A stretch of 64,000 nt of DNA from Cunninghamella blakesleeana (Eukaryota; Mucoromycota; Mucoromycetes; Mucorales; Cunninghamellaceae): the NCBI GenBank assembly GCA_017871115.1, contig JAFCIZ010000001.1, forward strand, positions 725,501-789,500, read 5' to 3'. Positions within the stretch are counted from its first letter, which is position 1. Each line of letters starts with the position of its first letter. Below are positions 37,892 through 50,461 of this stretch, piece after piece. The notes under the pieces are model-generated. The model had not been told where the DNA came from and searched no databases. It was given only the letters and a program-made list of their open reading frames with translations. The translations under genes were made by a program, and so were the position numbers.

Positions 37892-38171
37892 GTGTATATA
37901 AATATATATAAATATATATAATATGTATTATTATTGTGATTATTTTTTTTATTGAAATAAAATAAAATAAATAATTTTTTGTAAAAAAAGAAAATTGTTG
38001 TCGTCGTAATCATCATTACAAAAAGAGAAAGTGAGGGAATAAAATAAAAAAAAAAATCTCTTTATTAATTTGTCTTTATCCTACTTTTTTTTTATTTCAT
38101 ATATATATATATATATATACATACATATATATATATATATAATTATATAATTATTCTATATATTACATTGA
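37892..38171. other. Convergent 3' spacer (TM2 / RBM42-like)
   Basis: Only 280 bp, with two (TA)n tracts at about 38100-38142. No gene is seen. Confidence 0.6.
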
Positions 38172-39330
38172 TTATCGACGTTTGGAAGCTCCAATTTTTT
38201 CTTTTTCTTTTTTCAATTTGTTTTCAATGTTTCTATCTTGCCAAGTACTTTTCCGTAATTTAATAGGTCTATTACCAACATATTTTCCTGTATATATATT
38301 AATAAAATAAAATAGATAAAAATAAAAATGACATCAGTTTTTTTTTAAAAATACATAATACAAAAAAACATTATATATTTGGAAAAATTGTATTACCATT
38401 CATTTCACGCCAAGCTTTAACAAAATCATTAGCATCGCCAAAACTAATGAAGCCGTAGCCTCTTGTTTTCCCAGATCGTTTATCACGGACTACTCTTGCT
38501 TTCTGACATGTAGGGTATTTAGCAAAGGCTTTGAATAACGTTTCATCTGTCACTTCATTCCCTAAATCACCAGCAAACAATCGATAATCATTATCATCCC
38601 AGTCAGCTAACGATTGATCTTCCCAAGTTTCACCAGCTGCGTATCTCAGAGTAATGTTTTTTTTATGATTGCCTTTTTCATGATTTTTTTTCTTGTGTGT
38701 CATTTTTCCACCTCCTCCTTGGCTCCCAACTGTAGGTGCGGCTGCAATTGTAGGTGTTGCCATAGATGGCGGTGGTGGCGTAGGTATGGCTGGTATGGCG
38801 GCTGTTGCTGAAGCTAAACCAGTAGGTTTTATTAATCCTTGATCATCTTCTCTTGTATAACCTGAAGTAGTATGTTCTGGTATTTCTTCTCCAAAATACT
38901 GATAATAAGCTAATTTTTTTCTTTGTGCTGAAGTCATACCATCCATGGCCTTTTTATTATTATTTGTCGCTGATCCTGCTGTAGCTGCTGCACCACTTGC
39001 TGTTGGTATTGCTGATCCAGCTACTCCAGTAGATCCATCGTCTGTAGATGTAGCAAACGAATGACTGTACCTTGCTACAGGATTAGCACTTCCATCTTGT
39101 GCATAGCCTGATCCATCGTTATATTGGTAATATTCTCCTCCACCTCCTCCATAATAACCATTTGGATCGTAATATTGTGATGCATCATAACCTTCATAGC
39201 CTTGGTATCCTTCATAACCTCCATAATAATTATTATAATAATTGGATTGATTGGTATCTCCATAGGCACTGCTATTTACTGTTGATTTATTGCTTTGACC
39301 ATCTGTATAATAATTTTGATATCCACTCAT
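38172..39330 (-). CDS. RBM42-like RNA-binding protein (single RRM)
   Basis: Exons (minus): 39330-38397 and 38287-38172, in frame, 349 aa. The N-terminal 190 residues are a Tyr/Gly/Asn-rich disordered region with YEGYQGYEGYDASQYYD-type repeats. RBM42 hallmark sequence follows: AAGETWEDQSLADWDDNDYRLF leads into the RRM (about 240-325) with RNP2 RLFAGDLG and RNP1 GYGFISF. The block GKYVGNRPIKLRKSTWQDRN after the splice is also diagnostic. The C-terminus is a basic KEKEKIGASKRR helix. Human RBM42 binds hnRNP K and is found with spliceosomes and stress granules; a nuclear pre-mRNA role here is inference. The intron falls in the Gly codon of EMNGKYVG. Confidence 0.92.
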
Positions 39331-40590
39331 TATTTTATATATACAATATAATATAATATAGTAATATTTTAAATATAATTAAAAATTGCGAGAGAAAAAA
39401 AAAAGCTAGCATTTTTTTAAAAAATCCGTCACTGGTCGCTGTCTGGCTTTTAAATTTTACACTTGGATTTTACTAGAATTTTTTCCAACTCACCACTATT
39501 TTTTTATGTCTAAATTTATAATAACTACTTATATAATGTTTACTCCGTTATTTTACGTGAAAAAATTTATTTATGAATGTGATTAATAAAAGAAAAGGTG
39601 TAAATAGATCACTTGGATTAGTCAACTTCAATAAAAAATCTATGCTCTTAGGTTCACTAAAGATGCTATATTCATGAAAAAGATAACAGAGTACGCTAAA
39701 TAATATTTACAAAGGTTTTTTTTTTTTTTCCATGTTCATTGAGGATCTTTTTTTTTTTTTTTAAAGCATATTCCTGTTGGTAAGGTAAACTTTAAAAAGT
39801 TACTGGTTACACATTTAAAAAATTATAAGGTTTTCTTTTTACTTTTTATAACAAACTGTCTCAAGTTTTTGAAGTTTTATGATTCCGCCATATGATCAAC
39901 TCGCTCTATTTATTTTTTAATTCTATTTATTTTATTATCATTTTAGGAAGTATTAAACGTATGATACTACAGTTTTACTATTACAACTACGATTATCATC
40001 ACTAATATAAATGTGGCTAAGAAAAAAAATGAAGCAAGGAACGTGAGATCTATTGTTTTATCATTGAATCCAGACCTGTAGTACTGTTTCAGAAAAATAA
40101 AACTTAATTTTTTTTTAAAAAATAATAAAAGAGATTAAGGCAATAATAATAAAATATTAATAATAGTAATAAAAACATGGTAAACGTATAATGGATAAAA
40201 TGGGTGGGTTGTATAAAATCAATTATATATAATTTTAATATTGTTTACAAGTTATTTTAGGAACAACTAATAATACCATGATGATCCAATATAAACAATG
40301 TTATTATTTAGGTAAATATAAATAAATAAACAAACTAAAATAAATAATAATTTTATATATATTTATAATATATTTATCTAATGTAGTAGTCTCAAGTTTA
40401 TTATATTATTGATATTATTATTTAGTAAAATTTAAACAAAAGGGAATGAAGTATATATATATATATTTAGTATTTATAAGTAATAATAAATAAATAAAAA
40501 AAAGTATACAAAAACGAAATAAAAAAGCAAATGTATTAATAAAAAGCAAAGCTGTATATATAAACAAAATAAGTAAACGAATATATTAAA
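39331..40590. other. Intergenic: RBM42-like promoter side, kinase 3' side
   Basis: AT-rich DNA with poly-T runs at about 39718-39730 and 39749-39762. No recognisable gene, tRNA or repeat family. Confidence 0.5.
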
Positions 40591-42226
40591 TTAAAAACAA
40601 CAAAAAATGGATTTGATAAATGATTTTGGTGACGATGAGGATGTTATACCATTTGGAGAATTCAAATAATCATAATCTAAATAAGCTTCTTCTAACCAAT
40701 CTCGCAATTGGGCTTGTTCTGTTACAGATCGATCTATATCATTGATTATATTGTTATCGTTATTAGAACTATCCATGTTTTCCGAGGGTTGATAAGAACT
40801 TCGTTTTGATGACGCATAAGAACTTCGTTTTGATGACGCATAAGAACTTCTTTTTGATGAAGTATAAGAACTTCGTTTGGATGATGAGGATGAAGATGAT
40901 AAAGATGATAGTTTATTCATTAAGGATTGATCTAAAGAGGTTAAAGTGTTTGTTGTGGAAGATAAATTTGAATGTGGACTTGATGGTGAGGATAATTGAG
41001 AAGCATTTTTAATCAATGTATGCATTGGTGTTACATTTTTCTTTTGTTCTAATTGTTGCCAATTGATACCTTCAAACCATGGATGATTAAAAATATTAGA
41101 ATTATTTAATCGTTGAGTTGGTGATTTTTGTAATAACTAGATGAAAATAAAAAAAATGATAATAAAAATTAATTTATTTATATACTTTAATTTTGTACAA
41201 ATATATCCATTTTTTTTTATTATTTATTAATTTATTTACACTAGTAATAAAATGAAGACAATGGTTTGATATTTTTCCATAAGCTTCTTTTGGAAAAGTA
41301 AAAGGTTCATATAAAATAGAATGAACTAACAATTCATTTGATGGTGCTGTGAAGGGTCTCTATATAAATAAATAAAAATAGGATTAGGTTAGTTTATATA
41401 TATAGTATTTTTTAATACAATATATGTATTTACTTTTCCAAATAATAATTCAAAAGTAACGATTCCTAAACTCCACCAATCAATAAAAGTAGTATAGCCT
41501 TGGTTACCAATGATTTCTGGAGCCATATACGCCAAAGAACCAGCTTTGGACCATTGTAAAGGTTGATTTAAGATGGTAGCTATCGTAAAATCACTTAAAT
41601 GAGCATGCCCTTTTGCATCCAATAATATATTTTCAGGTTTAATGTCACGATGACAGATACGATGTTGATGTAAATAGTGAATAGATAAAATGATTTCTGC
41701 TATTAAATAACGTACACAATCTTCATCAAAAAGAAATAAAGAAGGGTTGTTTGTATTATTTTTTTTTATCCATTGTCGAAGATCACCGTTTTCCATGTAG
41801 TCCAATACCATAAATAAATCATCATTATCTTGAAAGGAATACCTTAAATTGACTATTAATGGATAAGAAATTTGGGTCATGATATATCTTTCTGATAAAA
41901 TATAATCGATGGTTTGTTTTTTTCGTGTAATGATCATGTCTTTATTAATGATTTTTAATGCATACTGATTTTTGGTTTTTTTGTGTTGAATTAATTTCAC
42001 TAATCCATACGATCCGTTTCCTATCGTTTTTAAAATATTAAATTTTTCTAATGGATGATGTTCTTTTTTTTTTTTTTAGTATGATTGGATTGATTTTATT
42101 GATAAAATAAATAAAAATAAAAAAGTCATTAGTATGTATACTTCATCTCCGTTTAAATAATATATATATTTTTTATTTACCTTCAGGTATGGATTGATCA
42201 AGAGAACAGCAGCATTTTATTAGCAT
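40591..42226 (-). CDS. Ser/Thr protein kinase, YANK/STK32-like (AGC group)
   Basis: Exons (minus): 42226-42181, 42062-41434, 41359-41240 and 41136-40591, in frame, 446 aa. The kinase domain spans about 22-290: GNGSYGLVKLI glycine loop, YALKIINK lysine, HRDIKPENILLD catalytic loop, DFTIA in place of DFG, AYMAPEI and DWWSLGIVTFELLFGK. The DF-T/N-I-A motif, LVNLRYSFQD and the closing GINWQQLEQKK match STK32/YANK kinases; YSFQDNDDLFMVLDYMENGDLR is particularly close. The N-terminus MLIKCCCSLD and C-terminus KSIFCCF both carry Cys clusters that could be lipidated. The tail has Ser runs and four copies of an eight-residue KRSSYASS-type repeat. Intron 1 ends with an A14 run before AG. Confidence 0.88.
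40791..40882 (-). repeat. 24-bp tandem repeat in kinase tail, four copies
   Basis: In-frame repeat encoding KRSSY-A/T-SS four times. The first copies on the plus strand are nearly identical at DNA level (AAGAACTTCGTTTTGATGAC core), indicating recent expansion. Each unit contains a basic-Ser-Ser site. Confidence 0.85.
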
Positions 42227-42810
42227 TCTTTTTATTTTATATATTTTTTATTTTTTTAAATATTAAGAGAAGTAAAAGGCAAAGTAAAAAAATAAATAAA
42301 ATAAGAAAAGAAAGAGAGAGAAAAGAAAAGAAAGAAAAAAAAGGAGAAAGAGTAAATAAATAATGAACTTAAATCTATATATTTTGTATCAAGTTGAAAA
42401 AGTTGAAACAATCACTTTTTTATTTTCTAACGCTTTTTTTGAATTTGTATTACCACTAAAGTTGGATCATTCCAACATTAAATACCATTTCAACTCCGAT
42501 AAAAAAAATAAATCAATTATCCGTCCAGATCACATGTTTCTTTTTTTATATACCAATGCTGCTGACATAGATGAATACTATAATTAAATATCCATTAAAA
42601 ACAAGTAAAGTTCATGTTTTTATATCATTATTCATATTCACATAATATGTTAATAATGTTATATTCTTTATTACAAAAATAAAACATTGTCCCTTTTAAC
42701 CCCACTCTTTGGTGCAAGTATCACCTTTTTATATATATATATTATCTGGTTTTTAAAAAAAATTTAAAAAAATGAACAATTTTTTTTTTTCTTCTTCTTT
42801 CTTTCTCTTT

Positions 42811-42847
<37 letters not shown>

Positions 42848-42962
42848 TTAATATATTACACTCGTTTTATTGTATAAATATATATACACTATTTAATTTT
42901 ATTTATACATAACTTATAACTATATATATATATATATATATATACATACACATATATATAAA
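42227..42962. other. Intergenic, divergent promoter region (kinase / acyltransferase)
   Basis: A/G-rich next to the kinase start and a T run of about 26 nt at 42816-42841 before the acyltransferase. A 74-codon frame at 42363-42587 lacks any known domain and is not called. A (TA)n tract lies just before 42963. Confidence 0.5.
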
Positions 42963-44396
42963 ATGGATTTTATTAGACAATTACCTTTACACGTATATGT
43001 AACTGGAACAATAGCCTTTTTAGTTTTTTATCGAAAATATGGAGGATATCGGTTCCGTTGTTTTATAATGCTAGTATTACTGTGTATCATGGCATCTTAT
43101 GGATTGATAGCTTCACTTATTTTACCATTATTTGGCAAGGCTGGATTAATCAATTATACAGTTTCTAGAGGATTTTATTATTTGGGATCTTTCTTCACAG
43201 GTGTCACTTGTAAAGTAACTGGTGAAGAACATATTACCTCAACACCTGCTGTCTATGTATGTAACCATCAAACTAGTGTGGATATTTTACTTATGGGAAA
43301 GGTTTATCCTAAAGATACCTCTATTGTGGCTAAAAAGGAAATCAAATATTATCCTTTCTTGGGTTGGTTTAGTAAGTGTAGATGTTCATTATACATAAAT
43401 ATAGATATAAATATTTATAAGAAAGAAAAATAGGGTGATAATGGGTTGTATATATATATATATATATATAATGTCATTGTTTTAGGTTACTTGGATGTTT
43501 GAGATTATTAAAAAATAAAAAAAAAATAAAAATAAAAAAATAATAAACAAGAGATAAAACAGAGCAAAGACAGAAATAGAGAGATATGATCATATTATTT
43601 ACTCATGATTTTCTTTTTCATTTTTCTATTTTTATAGTGATTTTAAGTAATGCTATCTTTTTAGATCGTAAAAATCGGGCAAATGCTTTAAAGGAAGCTA
43701 GACAAGCAGCTGAAAACATTCATAAGAAAAAGGTAAATATTAATAAAAAAGGATATATTTATAAAAGGAAAAAAAAAAAAAAAAAAAGGGGAGAGAAGAA
43801 AGAAGCTATCGAATATACATATATATATATGATATGAAAAGAAGTATATATATAAAAGTTAAAAGGAGAGGAAGAGGAGGGTTTTTTTAATAAAATAATA
43901 TATTTATATAATAATAATAATAATAATAATAACAATATATTGTATATATAGATCAGTGTATGGTTATTCCCTGAAGGTACTCGAGGACATTCTTCTGAAG
44001 TGGACCTCTTACCCTTTAAAAAAGGTGCTTTTCATATGGCCATTCAAGCACGTGTTCCTATCATTCCTGTAGTCATTGCCAATTATAATGATGTTTATTC
44101 ATCCAAAGAAAAACGATTTGTTCCTGGAAATGTGAATATTAAAGGTAAATCATTATAAAATTAAAAAAAAAAAAAGTGATGTGATACAACATAAATATAT
44201 ATATATATAGTCATATTCATATTCATATTCATATTGATCCCTTTTTTATTTTTTATTCTTTTTCATAGTTTTACCGCCAGTTCCCACTACCGATGTTAAT
44301 GAAGATTCTGCTTCCGTTGATCAGCTCTGTACTAGTGTAAGAGAATCTATGTTAACAGCTCTTCGTGAAATTTCTCCTTCCAACAAAAAAGATTAA
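42963..44396 (+). CDS. SLC1: 1-acyl-sn-glycerol-3-phosphate acyltransferase (PlsC/AGPAT family)
   Basis: Converts lysophosphatidic acid to phosphatidic acid in ER membranes, the second acylation of glycerolipid synthesis. Exons 42963-43371, 43638-43732, 43952-44144 and 44269-44396 give 274 aa, normal for AGPAT1/Slc1. Two N-terminal hydrophobic segments (about 8-25 and 32-60) anchor it. Motif I NHQTSVD lies at about 101, block II is in FLDRKNR, motif III FPEGTRG at about 174 and motif IV VPIIPVV at about 200. The C-terminal 30 residues are polar. Assignment to the family is firm; the gene symbol follows the yeast orthologue and is by similarity only. Confidence 0.93.
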
Positions 44397-45268
44397 ATAA
44401 TAGATACAACTGATATATTTAAATAAATAAATAAATTATTATAATAATAAAAATGATAGATTTATATATTTAAAATAAAATAAACGGTTTCATGTGTTAT
44501 AACTATTTATAAAAAATAGAAAAAATGGATTGAACGATGATTTATTATATAATATATGTATGTACGTACGTACGTATGTATGTATGTATGTATATTATAA
44601 AAAAATATAAAGTATTAATTGATGATGGATACAAATAGATTTTTTCATATTAAATATATATATATGTATGTGTATAAACCTAACTGGGTAGTTTTTTAAA
44701 TTAAAAATACTACATAATGAAAGTTTGGTTTTATAAAAGATTCAAACGTCATAACTAGTATAGAAATAATATTGTTGCTGATCACCAAGGAAAAAAAAAA
44801 GAAAATTCTATATTTAAACACCGCTCTTTTTTATTTATTTGGCTCAAAATTTTTTCTCATTCTTTCTCTCTTTTCTCTTGCTCTTTTTTTTTTTTTTTTT
44901 TTTTGCCTTATTGTTCTCCTTACCTATTGTAACTTCATTATATATATAATTCTTTTTCTTTTTTATTTTAAAAGAAAAGAACTTTTTACATTATATTTAT
45001 ATATATTTATATATAGGGGGTAAAGATAAAGAGAAAAAAGGAAAAACTTTTTTGAAAGGTTTCTTTTCTTTCTTTTTTTTATCTCTCTTCTATTTAATTT
45101 TTTTCCTATTTATATTTACTTGATAATCCTTTGAAATAACCAATTCATATTACATTTTATTTTAAAACTTAGATTTCTTATATTTTAACAACAATCAAAA
45201 AAAAGAAAGAACCTGGATATAGGCAATTTAATTTTATTTCAACTTTTATTTTTGCGTGACATACGTCA
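44397..45268. other. Intergenic: acyltransferase 3' side, CABLES-like promoter side
   Basis: A TACG/TATG tetranucleotide repeat lies at about 44559-44593. A 22-nt T run (about 44884-44905) and long pyrimidine tracts precede the next gene. No gene is seen. Confidence 0.5.
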
Positions 45269-47640
45269 ATGGGAACGACGAAAAGTCGTAAAACTAGGCG
45301 GAATACCTCACGACCCACAGCCATTGACTTTCTTACTAATATCCCTCTTGGCAATTCTTCAACTACCACCACTCCTACTGAGCCAACGTCAACTACAACA
45401 AAAGATCCTTTACAATATCCCTTTCAATCCATTGACCATTCAAATACAGCTACAACAACTACTGCTTTCACTACTACAAAAAATAATAATAGTCAATATA
45501 ACAATAATAATGATATTCTCGATTATACAACTTTTCCTGATAACTCTTTGGAAGACGATGGCGAACCTTCAGTTATTGCAGGTAATAATAATAATAATAA
45601 TAATAATAAATACATATACATATCAATATCAACAATTATATTTATATCAAATTTCAATATTAACGAATAATAAAATCTTTTTCCTTTTATTCTGACTCTC
45701 TCTCTTTCTTTTTTATATATACATAGCCCTTTCTTTGCACTCAAGTGATAGTGTCTCAACAGATGACGAGCACATTCCTTCGGTATCACCCTTTGAACAC
45801 AGCCATTCATTATCATTTACTTCATCCTTCATGACGCCTGGTCAGTTCGATCACGTTAATACTTCGTCCGGAAAAAAGAAATACCATAATAACTACAGCT
45901 ATAACAACACAAATAATAACAATAATAATAATAATAACAATAATCAAGAGTATCAACCATATCAACATCAAAGGCGACGAAGTTCGGGCGATTCTTCATC
46001 ACATGAACATCATAAGTTAACTAGAGAAGATAGTGAAAGACCTATTGCTTCTGAAAAAATTAAAAAGAAATCGGCTGCTGGTGAAAGAGATGTAAAAATA
46101 ATAATAATTATAAAAAAGGATTGATAAATAAATAAATAATAAGGGTTATATCTTTTTTTAAAAATCTTCTATCTTTTTAGTATAATCAAAGTGGAACATC
46201 GATTATGTCCGTCTTCAAGTATTATGCTGATAAGATTCGACAGTCTACAAGTAAAAAGAGACTTGATAAACCATCTTCTCAACTTGGTTATGTGTAAGTT
46301 TAGTTTATATTTTTGGCTCGGTTAAATTATATTTTTTTAAAAAAAAATGATGTAATATTTATGTGAAACTATATATTTATTTATTTATTTATATTAATGT
46401 CTTATTATTATTATAGTCAACAAATACATTCAGCAAGCCAAAATCATCATAGACGAAGAGTAGGGCTTTCTTATGCTCATTTCCTTTCACCTATTGGAAC
46501 GTTATTGTAATAAAATAAAAAAATAAAAAAACAGATAAAAGATAAACAGCCATATATTATTTTGTGGGATTTTTAAAATTTATATTATTTCCATAATAAT
46601 TATATAGAGACGACGATGTAACTTTACACGATAGTTCAGCAAATGAAAGCAACATCAATAATAACTATGACCCTTACTTTTTGGATAATGATACTTATGC
46701 ACAGTACATTGGAAACATATCTAGTTCTATGGTAAACTATATATATATATTAAAATAAAATAGTGAAGTATATATATGATAAATTGATTATTCTTCTATT
46801 ATCATTATCCTTTCTATTAGAATTCAACAACACAAAATGTAAGACCAGCAGATGCAAGAAAAGAATTAAATGAACAATTCCGGTCAGTACACCCTGAAAT
46901 CCCAGTCGAAATTACACTCACCAAAATTAGAGCTATTAAAAGCCATTTATTAGAAATTGGAAAAACACTTGATTTAGAAATATCTACTTTGGCTCATGCT
47001 TATGTTTATTTTGAAAAACTTGTTATTAAGGTAATCGAAATAAATAGAAAAAAATAAAGGCAAAATGAATAAATAATATAAAATTGTATTAATTCTTTTT
47101 TTCTTATGATTTAGAACGTTATTACCAAAAAAAATAGAAAGTTAATAGCCAGTTGCTGCTTATTTTTAGCATTTAAAATTAATGAAGCCAAGGGAACTCA
47201 TTGTCAACCTCTATTAGAAGTAAGTTTATTTTCTTTTTCTTTTTTTATTTATTTATTTAACAATAATAATAAATGATGCAAATTATAATATTTATATTTA
47301 TTCCATCTATCTTTTTAATTATTTTTTATTTTAGGCTATAGACGATGAATTCGATATAGATTCAAAAGAAGTACATGAGCATGAATTTGCGGTATATGCT
47401 GATTTAGAATTTAATCTATATATCCCTCGACGTGAATTTATGCCTCATTTTGAACAAATTTTTACACACTTGGGTAAATAAAATAATATAGGATTAAATA
47501 TATATATAATGATAAATATGTTTTATAAAAATGGGCTCACTCACATTTTATTTATTTTATATTATTTTACAATAGAAAACAAATCGATTGAATCATATCT
47601 TGGAAATACTCATTTTTATCAAGTTCAACAACAAACATAA
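45269..47640 (+). CDS. CABLES-like cyclin-box protein
   Basis: Nine exons: 45269-45581, 45727-46091, 46181-46293, 46417-46506, 46608-46731, 46821-47030, 47115-47219, 47335-47473 and 47576-47640, in frame, 507 aa. The C-terminal cyclin box (about 335-490) matches CABLES1/2 (CDK5 and ABL1 enzyme substrate) rather than Pho80-type cyclins: LTKIRAIKSHLLEI, STLAHAYVYFEKL, KKNRKLIASCCLFLAFKINE, then a HEFAVYADLEFNLYIPRREFMPHF strand-helix. The N-terminus has a basic block with AIDFLTNIPLG, and a middle block GLSYAHFLSPIGT; the linkers are Ser/Thr/Asn-rich with a poly-Asn run. Likely a CDK-associated scaffold in nucleus or cytoplasm. Reading through the donor of exon 8 would stop after HLGK, so intron retention would only trim the tail. 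Confidence 0.85.
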
Positions 47641-48513
47641 AAAAAAATTGTTTATATTTTTATTCACCAGTTTTATTTAGTTAAAAATATAATTTCGCAA
47701 ATGGAATAATAATAAAAAAAATATCTATGCATATGTATCTATCATTTTTTTTTTACACATCAGTTATCTGTACATGCATTCTTTTTTTTTTAAGGGATAG
47801 CTAAAACACTAAACCAATATATTTTCATTAGTAGAATAATAAATGCATAAAATTTCAAGTAACTTTCTCTTTTAAATCTATACACATCATTTCTTTTGTG
47901 TAAGCATATTATACAAGGAAAAAAAAAATGAATATGATGTATAAAAGTAAATAAAATGAAACAAAATAAAATAATAGATAACAACAAATAAAATTACAGT
48001 AATAATAATAATACTAATATTATGTTTATGTATAATGATTCTGTTTTATATGTATAATGATGATTATGGTGATGATACGTAGGGATCCTTTATTATTTTT
48101 ATTTTTATTTTTATTTTTATTGTGTATTACTTTTTTATTGTTTTTAGAATTTTTTTTTTTTTTATGTCGTGTACGCAGAGTTTCTTTTTTCTTTTTTATA
48201 TACAAAATGAAAAAAAGTGTTTTTTTTTATAAAAAAAAAAAATAGTTGAGATAAAAAAAACACGTAATAGTAAAGTAGTAGTAGTAGTATTAATATATAT
48301 AAATATATATAAATGGAGATGGAAATGGAAATGGAAAAAGGGAATCTAATAAAATGCTTACTAAATAATAATGAAAATAATAATAATAATAATAATAATA
48401 AAAATAAAAAAAATAAAAAAATACGATCTTGGTATTAAAAATAAGGGAGATCAAACTTTTCTTTTTTTAAAAAATAAAATAAAATAAAATTAAAATAACA
48501 AATATATATATAT
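47641..48513. other. Convergent 3' region (CABLES-like / NIPA)
   Basis: Low-complexity AT-rich DNA, including (TTTTTA)n around 48096-48120 and TAG/GGAAAT short repeats (about 48275-48340). No gene is seen. Confidence 0.55.
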
Positions 48514-49684
48514 TTAGGAATTTTTTTCAATATCCTTGTCAGATGATTCAGAGATATGGGAAGAACGATGCATTCGTCTGGTTAAACAATGAGGATCATG
48601 AATATCGGACACGATATTATTATTTTTATTATTATTATTTGTTGTAGTGGTGGTAGTTGTAATAGAAGAGGCTGAAACAGTTGTTGAAGTAGTAGCGTCA
48701 GTACTATGTAAACTTAAAAATGTATCTTCCCTTTGATGGTGATGATGATGAAAAGACTTCCATGGTGGTAAAGCTGTCGATATTAATCGTTTTACCCAAC
48801 TTTTTTTAGATGTAGTATGACAACGTTCATGTATAGTATCGTCAATAATGGATGCTGAAATAAATGATTGTTGTTGTTGCAATTTTAAATCCACAGGTGA
48901 TGAGGACGTTGTTTTATTTGTATTAAAGGTGGAAGTGGTAAACATAGTATCTGACAGTGAAGTGGTTTGCCGAGTTGGAATAATAGGGGGTGGCGACGTT
49001 AAGGTTGTAAAAAATAGCTTTTCGTTGTGATGTATGGTCTTATCATCTGATATAAGAATGGTTTTATTATCATCATCTATATATTTTGGAGGAGTAGTTG
49101 TTGTAGTAGATGAAGTGGAAGTTGATGCAGTAGGTGTAATAGAATGCATTTCTTGATTGCTCCCTGATAGTGGCGGTGATAATGATGTGGAAGGGGCGGT
49201 AGAAGAGGAGGGAGACAAATTAACAATTGTATTGTGTGGATCATTTTCTTGTTGATTTTGATGATAATCATGTTGTGAAGTTGGATCAGGTTTAGAACTA
49301 AGTAAATAAACTCCATAAATTAAAACTGCAATACCTAAAAAGACAAGAAAAATAGCCCAACCTGGATAATTACTAATTTCATCTAAATATATTATTGTAT
49401 TAACTAATCCTAGTGCTGTATACGTTCCATAAAATACTGGTACAACTACAACTGATGTATATAACTTTAATGCTGTATTTAAACAATACACCTAAAGAAA
49501 TAAAAAGAATAAATTTCTTAAAATTAATATGATTCTTTTAGTTTATTATTATTATTTATATTACTTGTAAAACGGCAGTGATGATTAATGCTAAAATAAT
49601 AAATCGACTAGTATTATCAGTGAATTGATTTACTTGAGAACTAACAGATAATGTAAATAATTTGACACTATATTTAAAGAATGG

Positions 49685-49717
<33 letters not shown>

Positions 49718-50430
49718 AATAAAAATTGCCTTTAAAAATTATATGATTATGTTAATTTTAAAAAAAAAGAAAACGATGTACTTTACCCACTTTTTGCTAA
49801 TAAAAGAGTTTCACTCGCTAATAAACCGCCATCCAAACTAAACATAAGACCAATCATTTTCCTCATTTTTTTAGGATTAATACCATTAAAATAGTGGTCT
49901 TTTTTTGATTCATTGTTAAAAATCCAATTTGACCAAATAGTTAATGCTAAACCAGAGAATGTGATAATATTTAATGCGCTGAAATAAATAATAAAAATAG
50001 GACGAGTGAATAATGTTTTAAGATTTTCTAAAGAGATAGATTCTTCAGCTGTGAATATATAAAAAGAACGGAAATATATATTAAAATTAGAATAATTGTA
50101 TACATATATATATATATATATTTGTTTAAATATATGTAAAATGAAATAAATAAAAGCATAGATTATTATTTAAACTTACGATCATCACCATTATACATGC
50201 CACCAAAGACAACAATCCATATAACTGAAGCTACCACAACCAAAGTACCAACCACATCAGTTCTTGTAATGTTAGTACCAACGAGGATTTTAGCAAAGAT
50301 AAAATTATAAATCAAAGCTACACTACCAAGAGGTGCTACCCACTATAATAATAATAAAAAATAAAGAATACTAAATTAATTTGATCTGTCTGTCTTTTTT
50401 TTTTATTCACTCCTTAATATATAAATTACA

Positions 50431-50461
<31 letters not shown>

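Noticed and set aside
42363..42587. 74-codon frame between kinase and acyltransferase genes
   Set aside because: Less repetitive than most spacer frames, but no domain, short, and located in a divergent promoter region.
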